Counted from the stretch's first letter, positions 1 through 8,676 are shown. The stretch is 64,000 nucleotides of DNA from Deltaproteobacteria bacterium (GCA_030018495.1 JASEFS010000010.1:40208-104207); one strand, 5' to 3'. The notes: a model not told the origin generated them from the sequence alone. Made by a program: numbers and translations.

Positions 1-287
1 GTGGGCGCATGCAGACTGACATGCCCTGAGGCGCCGGCGTAGGCCTTAACCTGGGTGAAGCCGTCCATGCCGGCTGCCAGGGCGGTGCAGAAGACCGTAT
101 AGTCTTCTGAGCCGAAGGCGCCCGCGACGTGGCTCAGAAAAGTAAGATTGATCCTGCTTCGGGCCAAGGGAGAACAAATACCGTTCATTAAATGCCGGGC
201 TCCGCCCGGAAAGGAGGACGCCACCCCGGCGCCCTCCTCCAGGATTTTCAGGCCCCCGACTTTGAGCTTGCTTATGTCTGGTCGCAA
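1..287 (-). CDS. ACT-like small-molecule-binding protein, 5' part only
   Basis: The gene runs off the left edge of the window, so only its first 95 or so codons are visible. The minus-strand frame stays open from a TTG at 287 with GAGG four bases upstream. It reads MRPDISKLKVGG..., then ...ARSRINLTFLSHVAG..., a beta-alpha-beta pattern like the ACT-type domains of aspartate kinases. A downstream ATG at 188 would cut off the conserved-looking KLKVGGLKIL segment, so I prefer the TTG. It lies 30 bases after the response regulator that ends at 318 and is probably co-transcribed with it. The ACT assignment is by resemblance only; ligand and function are unknown. Confidence 0.45.
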   Translation of the reverse strand, partial: MRPDISKLKVGGLKILEEGAGVASSFPGGARHLMNGICSPLARSRINLTFLSHVAGAFGSEDYTVFCTALAAGMDGFTQVKAYAGASGHVSLHAP

Positions 288-317
288 TGGTCCTCAGGCT
301 CATGCCTTCCAGTTTGC

Positions 318-698
318 TTATAACAGTCTTTCCACGGCCTGGACCAGGGTGTTGGCGTCCACCGGCTTCGGGATAAAATCCTCCGCCTCAATGGTCATAC
401 CCTCATAATGCGTATAAGTGGTGGTGGGAACGGCTTCGCCCACCGCGGTCAGCAGGATGACGGGTATGTCCTTAGTCCATTTATTGTCTTTCAGTTCCTT
501 GCAAAGCTGGTAGCCGTTTTTTCTGGGCATCATGACGTCCAGGATCACCACGTCCGGCCGGCGCTTCTTGATGGCCTCCTCCCCTTCGATGCCGTCGTAC
601 GCCTTGCCCACTTCAAAGCCCTTGTTCTCCAGGAGCATGCCTACGGTTTCCACCAGGTCCGGATCGTCGTCGACGACCAATACGTACTTTTTGGACAT
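318..698 (-). CDS. Receiver-only response regulator (CheY-like)
   Basis: This 126-residue protein is a single receiver domain with no output domain. The acidic pocket is at D10-D12, the phospho-acceptor is D54 (VVILDVMMP), the switch threonine is T84 and the invariant lysine is K111 (FIPKPV). The RBS AAGGAGA precedes the ATG. Such proteins work by protein-protein contact in two-component phosphorelays or chemotaxis-like signalling. It lies about 100 bases downstream of metF on the same strand and may be an add-on to that operon. The cognate kinase is not in the window. Confidence 0.9.
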   Translation of the reverse strand: MSKKYVLVVDDDPDLVETVGMLLENKGFEVGKAYDGIEGEEAIKKRRPDVVILDVMMPRKNGYQLCKELKDNKWTKDIPVILLTAVGEAVPTTTYTHYEGMTIEAEDFIPKPVDANTLVQAVERLL

Positions 699-798
699 GA
701 GTTCTCTCCTTATCTCCTTCCAGTTCAGCTTCAGAGTTTGCTATGACCTGAAAATACCTAATTCATATCGCCATTCGGGGTCTCTTGTCAATTAAGGA

Positions 799-1749
799 TT
801 AGCCGCCGTTCACTTTCGGACGGGGGTATAAGCCGGCGCGCTCGACGATCTCAGGAACCTTTTCTTCCCACTCAATGGCCATGATATGGAAGCCGCGGAT
901 GCCTTCTACTTCCTTGAGTTCCTCGATCTGTTCGATTGCAATGTTGATGCCTTCGTCGGCTTGCTTTTCCTTGGGGACGCCTTTGAGCCGGTCCACAATG
1001 GCATCCGGGACGTCGATGCCCGGCACCCGCTTCTGCATATACCTGGCCATGCCGACATTTTTCATGGGCGTGATGCCGGCCAGAACGGCCACCTTTTCAT
1101 GCAGGCCCCGGTCCACCATCAGCTTCATGAAAGTTTTCATGGTGTCCATATTGTAGATGCATTGCGTCTGGATGAATTGCACCCCCGCGGCGGCCTTCTT
1201 GGCGAGGCGGGCGACGCGCAGCTCCACGTTGGGGCCCGCGAAGGGATTGGCCGCCGCGCCGATGAAAATCTGGGGCTTGACGTCAAATTCATGGCCGCCG
1301 ATGAGTCTGCCCTCGTCCCGCATCATCTTCACCGTCTGAATAAGCTGGATGGAGTCCAGGTCAAAAACGTTGACCGCGTTGGCGTGGTCGCCGAAGTGCT
1401 GATGGTCGCCGGTGAGACACAGCATGTTGTTGATCCCGAAGGACGCCGCGCCCAGGATGTCGCTCTGGAGCGCAATGCGGTTCCGGTCCCGGGTTACCAT
1501 CTGCAACACCGGTTCCAGGCCCATGAGCTTCAGACGGATGCACGAAGCCAGCGAGCACAGGCGGCAAACCGACGTCTGGTTGTCGGTGACGTTGATGGCA
1601 TCCACATAATCCTTGATCAGGTTGCCTTTTTCTTCGATCACCTTGCCGTCGGCGCTGCGGGGCGGCCCCACTTCGGAGGTGACCGCCAAGTGGCCGGCCT
1701 TGATGATCTTTTGCAACTTGCTGGGAGTATCGATGTCCATGAAGCTCAT
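799..1749 (-). CDS. metF: Methylenetetrahydrofolate reductase, MetF family (copy 1)
   Basis: MetF is a FAD-dependent TIM-barrel enzyme reducing 5,10-methylene-THF to 5-methyl-THF in the methyl branch of the Wood-Ljungdahl pathway and in methionine synthesis. The 316-residue product has family features such as TSEVGPPR near the N-terminus, the TRDRNRIALQSD segment, and LCLTGDHQHFGDH. I start at the ATG at 1749 (MSFMDID), which overlaps the metV stop as ATGA and has GGAGG upstream. A start at 1806 would add 19 residues read from inside metV. The coupling to metV, mvhD and hdrA indicates a MetFV-Hdr-type reductase rather than an NADH-only enzyme. Confidence 0.93.
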   Translation of the reverse strand: MSFMDIDTPSKLQKIIKAGHLAVTSEVGPPRSADGKVIEEKGNLIKDYVDAINVTDNQTSVCRLCSLASCIRLKLMGLEPVLQMVTRDRNRIALQSDILGAASFGINNMLCLTGDHQHFGDHANAVNVFDLDSIQLIQTVKMMRDEGRLIGGHEFDVKPQIFIGAAANPFAGPNVELRVARLAKKAAAGVQFIQTQCIYNMDTMKTFMKLMVDRGLHEKVAVLAGITPMKNVGMARYMQKRVPGIDVPDAIVDRLKGVPKEKQADEGINIAIEQIEELKEVEGIRGFHIMAIEWEEKVPEIVERAGLYPRPKVNGG

Positions 1750-2414
1750 ATCCGTAAATCCTCCCTCATGATCTTGCGGATGCCGCCGTCCCGGCTGGAG
1801 GTCCAATCCTTCGGATCCACGGGTTTCTCAAAGCGGTCCAGTTGCCCCAAAGTCTTCAGCCGATCGTAAATCAACTGCCAGCCGCAGGGCATTTCGGGGC
1901 TGACCTCGCATTTGCCGCCCTCAGAGCCCCCGCAAGGGCCGTTCAACATGCGCTTGGAGCAACGGGCTATGGGGCAGATGCCGCCGGTGTCCGCCAGGAT
2001 GCAGCGGCCGCAGGCCTGGCAGCGCTCAGTGTACCAGCCTCGTTCTTCCGTAACCCCGATGAAGCAGGTGTCCACCCCCGGGAAGACCACCTTGTGCTTG
2101 TACATATCCACCATGAACTGGGCCCCCGCGCCGCAGGCCAGGGACACCACCGCATCGTAGTTGTCGATCCTGTCTCCCAATTGGGCCAGGTATTCCTTGT
2201 CACATTGGCGGGTCAGGGTGGTCTCGTCCACCACCTTGTTTTGTCCCGCCTGGGTGAAGTAAAGTCGCAAGGCCGAACCCAGCACTTTCGTTTCCTTCAA
2301 CCCGCCGGCCTCACATACGGTCACGCAGCCGTCGCAGCCCGCCAGCAGGATCCGGTCGAAGTTTTGCACCATGCCGATGATTTCTTCCAATGGTTTTCCC
2401 ACCGCCCTGATCAT
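1746..2414 (-). CDS. metV: MetV, zinc/iron-sulfur partner of MetF (MTHFR C-terminal family)
   Basis: MetV is the small partner subunit of MetF in acetogens and many sulfate reducers; it binds metal or Fe-S through cysteines and is thought to pass electrons to MetF. The 222-residue protein has the expected cysteines: CDGCVTVC near the N-terminus, then CQACGRCI, CPIARC, and the NGPCGG...C...PC pattern before the C-terminus. Its ATG overlaps the mvhD stop by four bases (ATGA), and its own stop overlaps the metF start the same way, so the three genes are tightly coupled in translation. Confidence 0.9.
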   Translation of the reverse strand: MIRAVGKPLEEIIGMVQNFDRILLAGCDGCVTVCEAGGLKETKVLGSALRLYFTQAGQNKVVDETTLTRQCDKEYLAQLGDRIDNYDAVVSLACGAGAQFMVDMYKHKVVFPGVDTCFIGVTEERGWYTERCQACGRCILADTGGICPIARCSKRMLNGPCGGSEGGKCEVSPEMPCGWQLIYDRLKTLGQLDRFEKPVDPKDWTSSRDGGIRKIMREDLRI

Positions 2415-2863
2415 GCGGCAACCTCCTCATGTAGTCCCGACCCTTTCATATGGGCGACCCTGATCGGGCTGGGACCCAATTCCCGAATTTTCTGATCCAT
2501 GTCGCGCACAATTTCTGCAAACCTGCCGCCTTGGCCGGCGGAAAGATTAAACATCTCCACCCGCTCACCGCCGATGCCCACCCGGTCCAGGATTTCCTTC
2601 ACCCGTTTGACCCGCCGCTTGGCATGAAGGTTGCCCTCCATAAAATGGCAGTCGCCCTCCAGACAGCCGGCCACAAAGACGCCGTCCGCCCCCTCTTCAA
2701 AAGCTGTCAGCAGGTGCAGGATGTCCACTTTGCCGGTGCAGGGCACCTGAATGATGCGCACGTCCGGGGGATATTGCAGTCTCATCGAACCTGCCAGGTC
2801 CGCCGCGGAGTACGCTCAGTACATGCAGCAGAACGCCAGAATCTTGGGATGAAAATCCGCCAT
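2411..2863 (-). CDS. mvhD: MvhD-type electron-transfer subunit, predicted selenoprotein
   Basis: MvhD carries a [2Fe-2S] cluster and passes electrons to HdrA in Hdr-linked electron bifurcation. Starting at ATG 2863, after an AAGGAG RBS, the frame reads MADFHPKILAFCCMY, then an in-frame TGA at 2816-2818, then AYSAADLAGSMRLQYPPD and the rest of a normal MvhD. The family has a CCxxC motif here, so the TGA sits where a cysteine is expected and is read as selenocysteine 16 of 150. A hairpin starting 13 bases after the TGA fits a bacterial SECIS. Starting at ATG 2785 would lose the cluster motif and leave a gap after hdrA. Selenocysteine insertion itself is inferred. Confidence 0.88.
2786..2818 (-). 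promoter_or_regulatory. Predicted SECIS element with the in-frame UGA of mvhD
   Basis: After the UGA at 2816-2818 comes a 7-bp stem, CGGACCT (2802-2796) with AGGTTCG (2792-2786), containing one G-U pair and closing a GGC loop. The loop begins 20 bases after the UGA. Bacterial SECIS elements usually put a short stem with a G-rich apical loop roughly 15-37 bases downstream of the UGA, so spacing and loop both fit. Folding was by eye. Confidence 0.7.
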
Positions 2864-2874
2864 CGCGCCTCTCC

Positions 2875-5800
2875 TTAGAACATGGCTTTAATCTTGGCCA
2901 TAAGCTGGTCGTCTTCGTAATGGGACAGTTGAATTATCTTGGCCGGGCACTCCGAGGCGCAGATGCCGCACCCCTGGCACAGGGCCCGGTTGATTTCGCT
3001 GACGTTGTCTTTGTTGATGGCCGGCACGTGGTAGGGGCAAACCCTGACGCAGATCAGGCAGGCGGCGCAGCGCTCCGGTATGGCGACCCCGGCGGTGACG
3101 CCGCTGATGGTCTGAGCGGTGTCGGCCAGGAAGGCCGCCGCCCGGGAGGCTGCGGCCAGGGACTGGGCGATGCTTTCGGTGATCAACTTGGGACCGTGGG
3201 CCGTGCCGCACAGGAAAATCCCTTCGGAGGAGAAATCCACGGGCCGCAGCTTGGCATGAGCCTCGATGAAGAAGCCGTTGGCCGTGCGGGGCAGCTTGAG
3301 CATGGAAGCCAATTCCTCGTGCTCCCCGGCCACGGTGGCGGCGCTCAAAATTACGGCATCCACCGGCATGGTGAGAGGCCGGTTGAGCACGTGGTCGATG
3401 AAGCTCACCTGCAATTGCCCGTCTTTGTCCTCCACCTGAGGGGGGTGGTCCGGATCGAAGCGGCTGAACAGCACGCCTTGGTTCCGGGCCTCCCGGTAAT
3501 AGTCCTCCAGCATGCCGTAGGTCCGCATATCCCGGTAAAGGATGATGACGTCCATTTCGGGATTGAGGCCCTTGAGCTCCAGGGCGTGCTTCACTGCGCC
3601 CTGGCAGCAGATGCGGCTGCAGTCGGGGTTCTCCTGGTTCCTCGAACCCACGCACTGGATCATCACCACCCGCTTCCACCCGGCCGCGTCCTCCTTGCGG
3701 TCATGCAGGAATTTGCCCAGGTCCAACTGGGTCATAATCTGGTCATGCGCACCATAGAGGAACTCCTGGGGCCGATATTCTCGGGCCCCGGTGGCCACGA
3801 TGGTGGCGCCGTGGTCGATCTTGCGCTCATACATGCCGGGGCCGACCAGAACTTCCGTGGTGAAGTTGCCCTTATAGCCCGAGAAGCTCACCACCAGCGC
3901 CTGGGTCAGGACCTGAATCTTCTCATGGTTCTGCACCCGCTCGATGAGGCCATCCAGGTAGGCCTGCACGTCCAATCCCTCGATGGTGTGCTGCACCCGG
4001 CGGGCCAAGCCGCCCAGTTGCGGCTCCTTTTCCACGATGATGGTTTCAAAGCCTTGGTCGGCCAGATTCAGCGCGGCGTTCATGCCGGCCACGCCGCCGC
4101 CCAGCACCAGGGCCCGCTGGTTGATCTCCAGGGGAATTTCCACCAGGGGCTTGAGCAGGGAGGCGCGGGCCACAGCCATGCGCACCAAGTCTTTGGCCTT
4201 TTCTGTGGCTTCCTCCCGCTCCTGCATATGCACCCAGGAGTCCTGGTTGCGGATGTTGGCCATTTCAAAGAGATACTTGTTCAGGCCTGCATCCATCATG
4301 GTCTCGCGGAAGAGCGCTTCGTGAGTCAACGGCGTGCAGGCCGCCACCACGACCCGGTTGATGTCATGCTCCTCGATGGCCTTGAGCATGTTGACCTGGG
4401 TGTCCTGGGAGCAGGTGAAGAGATTGTCCTCGACGTAAACCACGCCCGGCAGCTCTTTGGCGTAATCGCGGATAGCCGGCACGTCCACAATGCCGCCGAT
4501 ATTGATGCCGCAGTTGCAGACGAACACCCCGATGCGGGGCAGGTCCTCCGGCGATACCTTTTTCTCCGGCGGCAGCTCCTTGGTGCGGGTCCGGGTCCAA
4601 CGGACGTCGCCCAGGGAGGAGGCGCAGGCCCCGGCCGCGGCGGACGATTGCATGACCGATTCGGGGATGTCTTTGGGTCCCTGCATGGCGCCGCACACGT
4701 AAATGCCGGGCCGGGAGGTGGACACCGGGGTGAACGGGTGGGTCTCGGCAAATTTGTGCTCGGAGATATCGATTCCGAGACTCTCGGCCAGCCGTTGGGC
4801 GTCCTCGCTCACCTCCATGGCCACGGACAGGACCACCAGGTCAAACACTTCGCTGTGGCGCTCGCCGCTCTCATCCACATAGGTGATGAGCAGGTTGTCG
4901 TTTTCGGCCGGGTCGATGCTGTGGATGCGGGAGCGGATGAAGCGCACCCCCTGCTCCTGGGCCCGGTTGTAGTATTGTTCGAACTGCTTCCCATAGGTGC
5001 GCATGTCCATGAAGAAAATGGCCGTGTCCAGCTCGTAGGGGGCATGCTCCTTGGCGATGACCGCCTCCTTGATGGCGTACATGCAGCACACGGATGAGCA
5101 GTAGGAGTTGTATTTCACGTCCCGGGAGCCCACGCACTGCAGCCAGGCGATCTTTTGGGGCTCCTTGTGGTCCGAGGGCCGGACCAGGTGGCCTTCAAAG
5201 GGGCCGCTGGCCGAGAGTATCCGCTCGAACTCAAGGCTGGTGACCACATTGGGGAATTTCAGGTAATGATAGGTCTGGATGCGGGTGGGGTCGAAGGTCT
5301 TGAAACCCGGCGCCAGGATAACCGCACCTACCTCCACCTCTACGGTTTCGGGCTGCTGGTTGTGGTCCACGGCCCCGGCCTGGCAGGCCGCCACGCACTC
5401 CATGCACTCGGAGCACACCCCGCAGTTGATGCAGCGGGCCGCCTCCGCCTGGGCCTGGGCCTCGGTGAAGCCCAGGGCGATTTCGTCGAAACAGGCGCAG
5501 GTATGCTCCGGCGGCAGGGTGGCCATGACCTCCCGGGGCCGGCCTTCTTCGTCTTTGGGAATCTCCCGCCAGCGCTGGTGGGCCTCCTGGCCCAGCACCC
5601 GGCCTTCTTTTAAGTCCAGGCCTCTGAGATACCGGTCCATGGACTCCGCGGCCTCGATGCCGCCGCCCACCGCCTCGATGGCGATCCAGGGGCCGGTGTG
5701 CACGTCGCCCGCGGCAAACACACCTTCCCGGGAAGTCTGGTAGGTGGTCTCGTCCACCTCGATGGTGCCCCATTTGCTGACTTTGACGCCCCAATCCGCC

Positions 5801-7314
5801 AGCGCGCCCAGGGCTGCCTCCTGGCCGATGGCCGGAACCACCATGTCCACCGGCAACTCGAACTCCGCGCCCGGAATGGGCTTGGGGCTGCGCCGCCCGG
5901 ACGCGTCGGGCTCGCCCAGCTCCATTTTTTGACAGATGAGTCCTATGACCTGGCCGTTGCCGCCGGTGACCACTTTGACGGGCGCGGCCAAATAAACGAT
6001 CTCCACGCCTTCGCACAATGCCTGCTCGATTTCATGGTGAAACGCGGGCATCTCCTCCCGGGAGCGCCGGTACACGATGGTCACTTCCGAGCCCAGGCGC
6101 CGGGCGGTGCAGGCCACGTCGATGGCCACGTTGCCGCCGCCGATGACCGCCAACCTCTTGCCCACGGTCAGGGGCTGACCCAGATTGGTCTTTCTTAAAA
6201 ACTCCACCCCCTGGATGACGCCTTCTGCGTCCTCGTTGGGAATCCCCAAGGGCTTGCCCACATGGCAGCCCAGACCCAGAAACACGGCCTGATAGCCGTC
6301 CTCGAACAGCTCGTCCAGGGTGAAATCCTTGCCGAACGCGGTGTTGGTCTTGAGGGTGACGCCCAGGCGCAGGATATTGTCGATCTCCCGGTCCAGCACC
6401 TCCTTGGGCAGGCGGTAGTCCGGGATGCCCACCCGGAGCATGCCGCCGGGCTTGTCCAGGGCCTCGAAGATGGTTGGGCGGTAGCCCTTCAGGGCCAGGT
6501 GGTAGGCGCAGGCCAGCCCCGCGGGGCCCGAGCCGATGATGGCGATTTTTTCGGGCCGGGCGGCCACGGGCGGCGGGGTGAATTTTCCCAAGTCCACCTG
6601 GTCCGCGGCAAAGCGCTTTAAACTGCAAATGGCCACGGCCTCGTCCAACTCCTGGCGGCGGCACTTGTCCTCGCAGGGATGGGGACAGACCCGCCCCAGC
6701 ACCCCGGGCAGGGGCAGGCGCTCCATGATCAGGCGCAGCGCCTCTTCGTACTTGCCCAGCTTGATGAGCTGGACATAGCCCTGGACGTTGATCTTGGCGG
6801 GACAGGTCAGGGTGCAGGGGGCCCGGTCCAGCTTCTTGATGGCAAACGCCGCCGGGATGGCCTGGGGATAGAGGCGGTAGGCGGCTTTCCAATCGGCCAG
6901 GCCGGCGTTGAATTCATCAGGCACAAGCACCGGGCAGACCTTGGTGCAATCCCCGCAGCCGGTGCATTTGCCCGGGTCGATATAGCGGGGCTGCTTGGCC
7001 AGGGTCACCTTGAAGTTGCCCGGTTCGCCGCTGATAGCGGTCACTTCGGTCAAGGTGTGTATCTGGATGTTCAAATGCCGGCCGCACTCCACCAGCTTGG
7101 GCGAGAGAATGCACATGGAGCAATCGTTGGTGGGGAAAGTCTTGTCCAGTTGGGCCATGACCCCGCCGATGGCCGGCTTTTTTTCCGCCAGGTGTACGAA
7201 AAACCCGGATTTGGCTAAATCCAGAGAGGCCTGCACGCCGGCGATGCCGGCGCCCACGACCAAAACCGAACCCACTTTGCCGTTGCCGCCTTGATGTTCG
7301 TTGCTTTGTGCCAT
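2875..7314 (-). CDS. hdrA: HdrA-GltD-HdrA fusion, electron-bifurcating heterodisulfide reductase-like flavoprotein
   Basis: HdrA is the FAD subunit that splits electrons in Hdr complexes. A usual HdrA is about 650-1000 residues; this one is 1479. Order seen: an HdrA N-terminus with FAD motif VVGAGIAG (about 19-26) and CSMC/C near 65-77; a ferredoxin-like CTGCGDCTKVCP (117-128); an inserted GltD/NfnB-like NAD(P)H module (about 160-570) with cysteines at 167-218, FAD motif IIGSGPAG (259-266), NAD(P) motif IGGGNVA (391-397) and AAGDV (534-538); the rest of HdrA unit 1 with CINCGVCSECMECVAAC; then a second HdrA unit (about 926-1400) with VLGGGVAG near 1070; and two C-terminal 4Fe-4S motifs (1416-1455). 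It starts the block that feeds MvhD, MetV and MetF. HdrB and HdrC are not in the window. Confidence 0.9.
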   Translation of the reverse strand: MAQSNEHQGGNGKVGSVLVVGAGIAGVQASLDLAKSGFFVHLAEKKPAIGGVMAQLDKTFPTNDCSMCILSPKLVECGRHLNIQIHTLTEVTAISGEPGNFKVTLAKQPRYIDPGKCTGCGDCTKVCPVLVPDEFNAGLADWKAAYRLYPQAIPAAFAIKKLDRAPCTLTCPAKINVQGYVQLIKLGKYEEALRLIMERLPLPGVLGRVCPHPCEDKCRRQELDEAVAICSLKRFAADQVDLGKFTPPPVAARPEKIAIIGSGPAGLACAYHLALKGYRPTIFEALDKPGGMLRVGIPDYRLPKEVLDREIDNILRLGVTLKTNTAFGKDFTLDELFEDGYQAVFLGLGCHVGKPLGIPNEDAEGVIQGVEFLRKTNLGQPLTVGKRLAVIGGGNVAIDVACTARRLGSEVTIVYRRSREEMPAFHHEIEQALCEGVEIVYLAAPVKVVTGGNGQVIGLICQKMELGEPDASGRRSPKPIPGAEFELPVDMVVPAIGQEAALGALADWGVKVSKWGTIEVDETTYQTSREGVFAAGDVHTGPWIAIEAVGGGIEAAESMDRYLRGLDLKEGRVLGQEAHQRWREIPKDEEGRPREVMATLPPEHTCACFDEIALGFTEAQAQAEAARCINCGVCSECMECVAACQAGAVDHNQQPETVEVEVGAVILAPGFKTFDPTRIQTYHYLKFPNVVTSLEFERILSASGPFEGHLVRPSDHKEPQKIAWLQCVGSRDVKYNSYCSSVCCMYAIKEAVIAKEHAPYELDTAIFFMDMRTYGKQFEQYYNRAQEQGVRFIRSRIHSIDPAENDNLLITYVDESGERHSEVFDLVVLSVAMEVSEDAQRLAESLGIDISEHKFAETHPFTPVSTSRPGIYVCGAMQGPKDIPESVMQSSAAAGACASSLGDVRWTRTRTKELPPEKKVSPEDLPRIGVFVCNCGINIGGIVDVPAIRDYAKELPGVVYVEDNLFTCSQDTQVNMLKAIEEHDINRVVVAACTPLTHEALFRETMMDAGLNKYLFEMANIRNQDSWVHMQEREEATEKAKDLVRMAVARASLLKPLVEIPLEINQRALVLGGGVAGMNAALNLADQGFETIIVEKEPQLGGLARRVQHTIEGLDVQAYLDGLIERVQNHEKIQVLTQALVVSFSGYKGNFTTEVLVGPGMYERKIDHGATIVATGAREYRPQEFLYGAHDQIMTQLDLGKFLHDRKEDAAGWKRVVMIQCVGSRNQENPDCSRICCQGAVKHALELKGLNPEMDVIILYRDMRTYGMLEDYYREARNQGVLFSRFDPDHPPQVEDKDGQLQVSFIDHVLNRPLTMPVDAVILSAATVAGEHEELASMLKLPRTANGFFIEAHAKLRPVDFSSEGIFLCGTAHGPKLITESIAQSLAAASRAAAFLADTAQTISGVTAGVAIPERCAACLICVRVCPYHVPAINKDNVSEINRALCQGCGICASECPAKIIQLSHYEDDQLMAKIKAMF

Positions 7315-7361
7315 AGCTTATTCCTCTAAAGCTTTTCAGCTTCCAGCCATCAATTAATTTT

Positions 7362-7382
7362 TGCTGACTGCTGACTGCTGTC
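7362..7382. repeat. Heptamer tandem repeat, unit TGCTGAC x3
   Basis: Three 7-base units, TGCTGAC, TGCTGAC and TGCTGTC, lie in the 69-base gap between hdrA and the second metF. This is the shortest of four heptamer arrays in the window (others at 16161, 27165 and 27437). Confidence 0.7.
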
Positions 7383-7383
7383 T

Positions 7384-8253
7384 TTAAATTCCGGCTGTGG
7401 CCAGGATGGCGGGCAGCTTGTCCTCCCAGCCGATGGTGGCAAGGTGCACGCCGCTGGCGCCGCGGGCCTTCAAGGCGGCCACCAGCTCGCCGGCGATCTG
7501 CACGCATTCCCGCACCCGCTCCGGGGCTTTTTGGATCCTGGTGATAAATTCCTCCGGCAGGTGCACCTGCTCGAAATGGCGCTGGAGATAGCGGGCCATG
7601 CCCACGGATTTCAGCAGCAGCACCGTGGGAATGATAAAAACCTGGCGGCCCTCCAGGCGCTTTTGGAACTTCTCCAGCACCGCAATGTCGAAGATGGGAG
7701 GCGTAATAAAAAACCGGGCACCCGCGGCGATTTTCCGGTCCAGTTCCTGAATCTCCAATTCCAGAGCGCTGGTACTTGGATTGACCGTGGAACCCACAAA
7801 AAAATCGGGAGCGCCTTTGAGTTCAATGCCGGCCATATCCTTGCCGGACATGAGGGTCTTGATGGCGCCGAGCAGTTCCAGGAGATCGATATCATTCACG
7901 GCCCGGGCTTTGTGGTGGTCGCCGAAGCTGATATCCTCCCCGGCCACGGCCATAACGTTCTTGATGCCCAGGGCATGAGCCGCCAGGAGGTCTCCCTGCA
8001 GGGCCAGGCGGTTGCGGTCCCGGCAGCACACCTGGATGACCGTTTCCAGGCCCTTGTTGGCCAGGACCATGGCTCCTCCCAGGGAGCTCATGCGCATCAC
8101 GGCGTTGCTCATTTCCGGCACCACAAAGGCGTCTACGGCATTCTTGACGCTCATCGCGCTGGATACCGCGGCTGAAATATCAACTCCCTTGGGCGGCTCC
8201 ATTTCCGCTAAAACGACGAATTCCTTGGCTTCGAGCTTTTCCTGTAATCGCAT
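7384..8253 (-). CDS. Methylenetetrahydrofolate reductase-like protein, MetF family (copy 2)
   Basis: This is a second MetF-family TIM-barrel protein of 289 residues. It shares with copy 1 the AEMEPPKG N-terminal segment, CRDRNRLALQGD, VMAVAGEDISFGDH and the LLLKSVGMARYL stretch. It lies directly upstream of hdrA on the same strand with a 69-base gap. I start at ATG 8253, where GAAGGGA is well spaced; the adjacent GTG at 8256 is too close to it. Two MetF paralogues in one operon suggest different partners (for example NAD(P)H-linked and Hdr-linked forms) or a MetF heteromer. Which one does the main reaction cannot be told from sequence. Confidence 0.85.
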   Translation of the reverse strand: MRLQEKLEAKEFVVLAEMEPPKGVDISAAVSSAMSVKNAVDAFVVPEMSNAVMRMSSLGGAMVLANKGLETVIQVCCRDRNRLALQGDLLAAHALGIKNVMAVAGEDISFGDHHKARAVNDIDLLELLGAIKTLMSGKDMAGIELKGAPDFFVGSTVNPSTSALELEIQELDRKIAAGARFFITPPIFDIAVLEKFQKRLEGRQVFIIPTVLLLKSVGMARYLQRHFEQVHLPEEFITRIQKAPERVRECVQIAGELVAALKARGASGVHLATIGWEDKLPAILATAGI

Positions 8254-8268
8254 CACAGTCCCTTCGCA

Positions 8269-8676
8269 TCAAAATGATGAGCGCGTCATCGCATTACTGA
8301 TGGCCAGCATCAGTTCGTCCACGCCGAACGACTTCACATGGTAATAAAAAATGCCTTTCTGCCGCACCCGGCTCTCCAGATCCGGGTTGTTTTCCTCTGC
8401 TGTGACGATGATAGGGAGCTTTTGACAAATGCCTTTGATGATGGGGATAGCTTCCGCACCCATGGCGTCCGGCAGGCAGATATCCATGACCAGGACGTTA
8501 ATCTTCTGCTTTTGCAGCGTTATGATCAGATCTTTGAGATTGTCGACGCTAAGGAGGCGGTGGCCGTTTTCCCGGGCCCAGGTAGAGAGCTCAGTTGCCA
8601 AACCGTAGCCCCGTTCGGCCACCAGCAGTGTCCCGCATTTTTCCATTACGGGGTCCATCCCCTTTATACGCCGCAT
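8269..8676 (-). CDS. Receiver-domain response regulator
   Basis: This 135-residue protein has a receiver fold with predicted phospho-acceptor aspartate in VLVMDICLPDAMG and a lysine in YYHVKSFG near the C-terminus, but the N-terminal acidic pair is degenerate (LLVAERGYG instead of a DD motif). It has no output domain. It sits 15 bases upstream of the second metF and is probably the first gene of that operon. The start is uncertain: the ATGs at 8676, 8658 and 8646 are all possible, none with a good RBS. The missing acidic pair makes normal phosphorylation doubtful. Confidence 0.72.
   Translation of the reverse strand: MRRIKGMDPVMEKCGTLLVAERGYGLATELSTWARENGHRLLSVDNLKDLIITLQKQKINVLVMDICLPDAMGAEAIPIIKGICQKLPIIVTAEENNPDLESRVRQKGIFYYHVKSFGVDELMLAISNAMTRSSF

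Noticed and set aside
46..303. Arg-rich 85-codon minus-strand frame near the left edge
   Set aside because: The overlapping frame from TTG 287 gives a sensible ACT-like sequence with an RBS; this one is its shadow.
2411..2785. MvhD starting at ATG 2785 as an ordinary 124-residue protein
   Set aside because: The conserved cluster motif lies upstream across the UGA, and the ATG at 2863 has an RBS and fits the spacing to hdrA.
2920..5097. A 725-codon open frame on the plus strand opposite hdrA
   Set aside because: It is antisense to a clear HdrA, its composition is typical of mirror frames in GC-rich genes, and it matches nothing I know.
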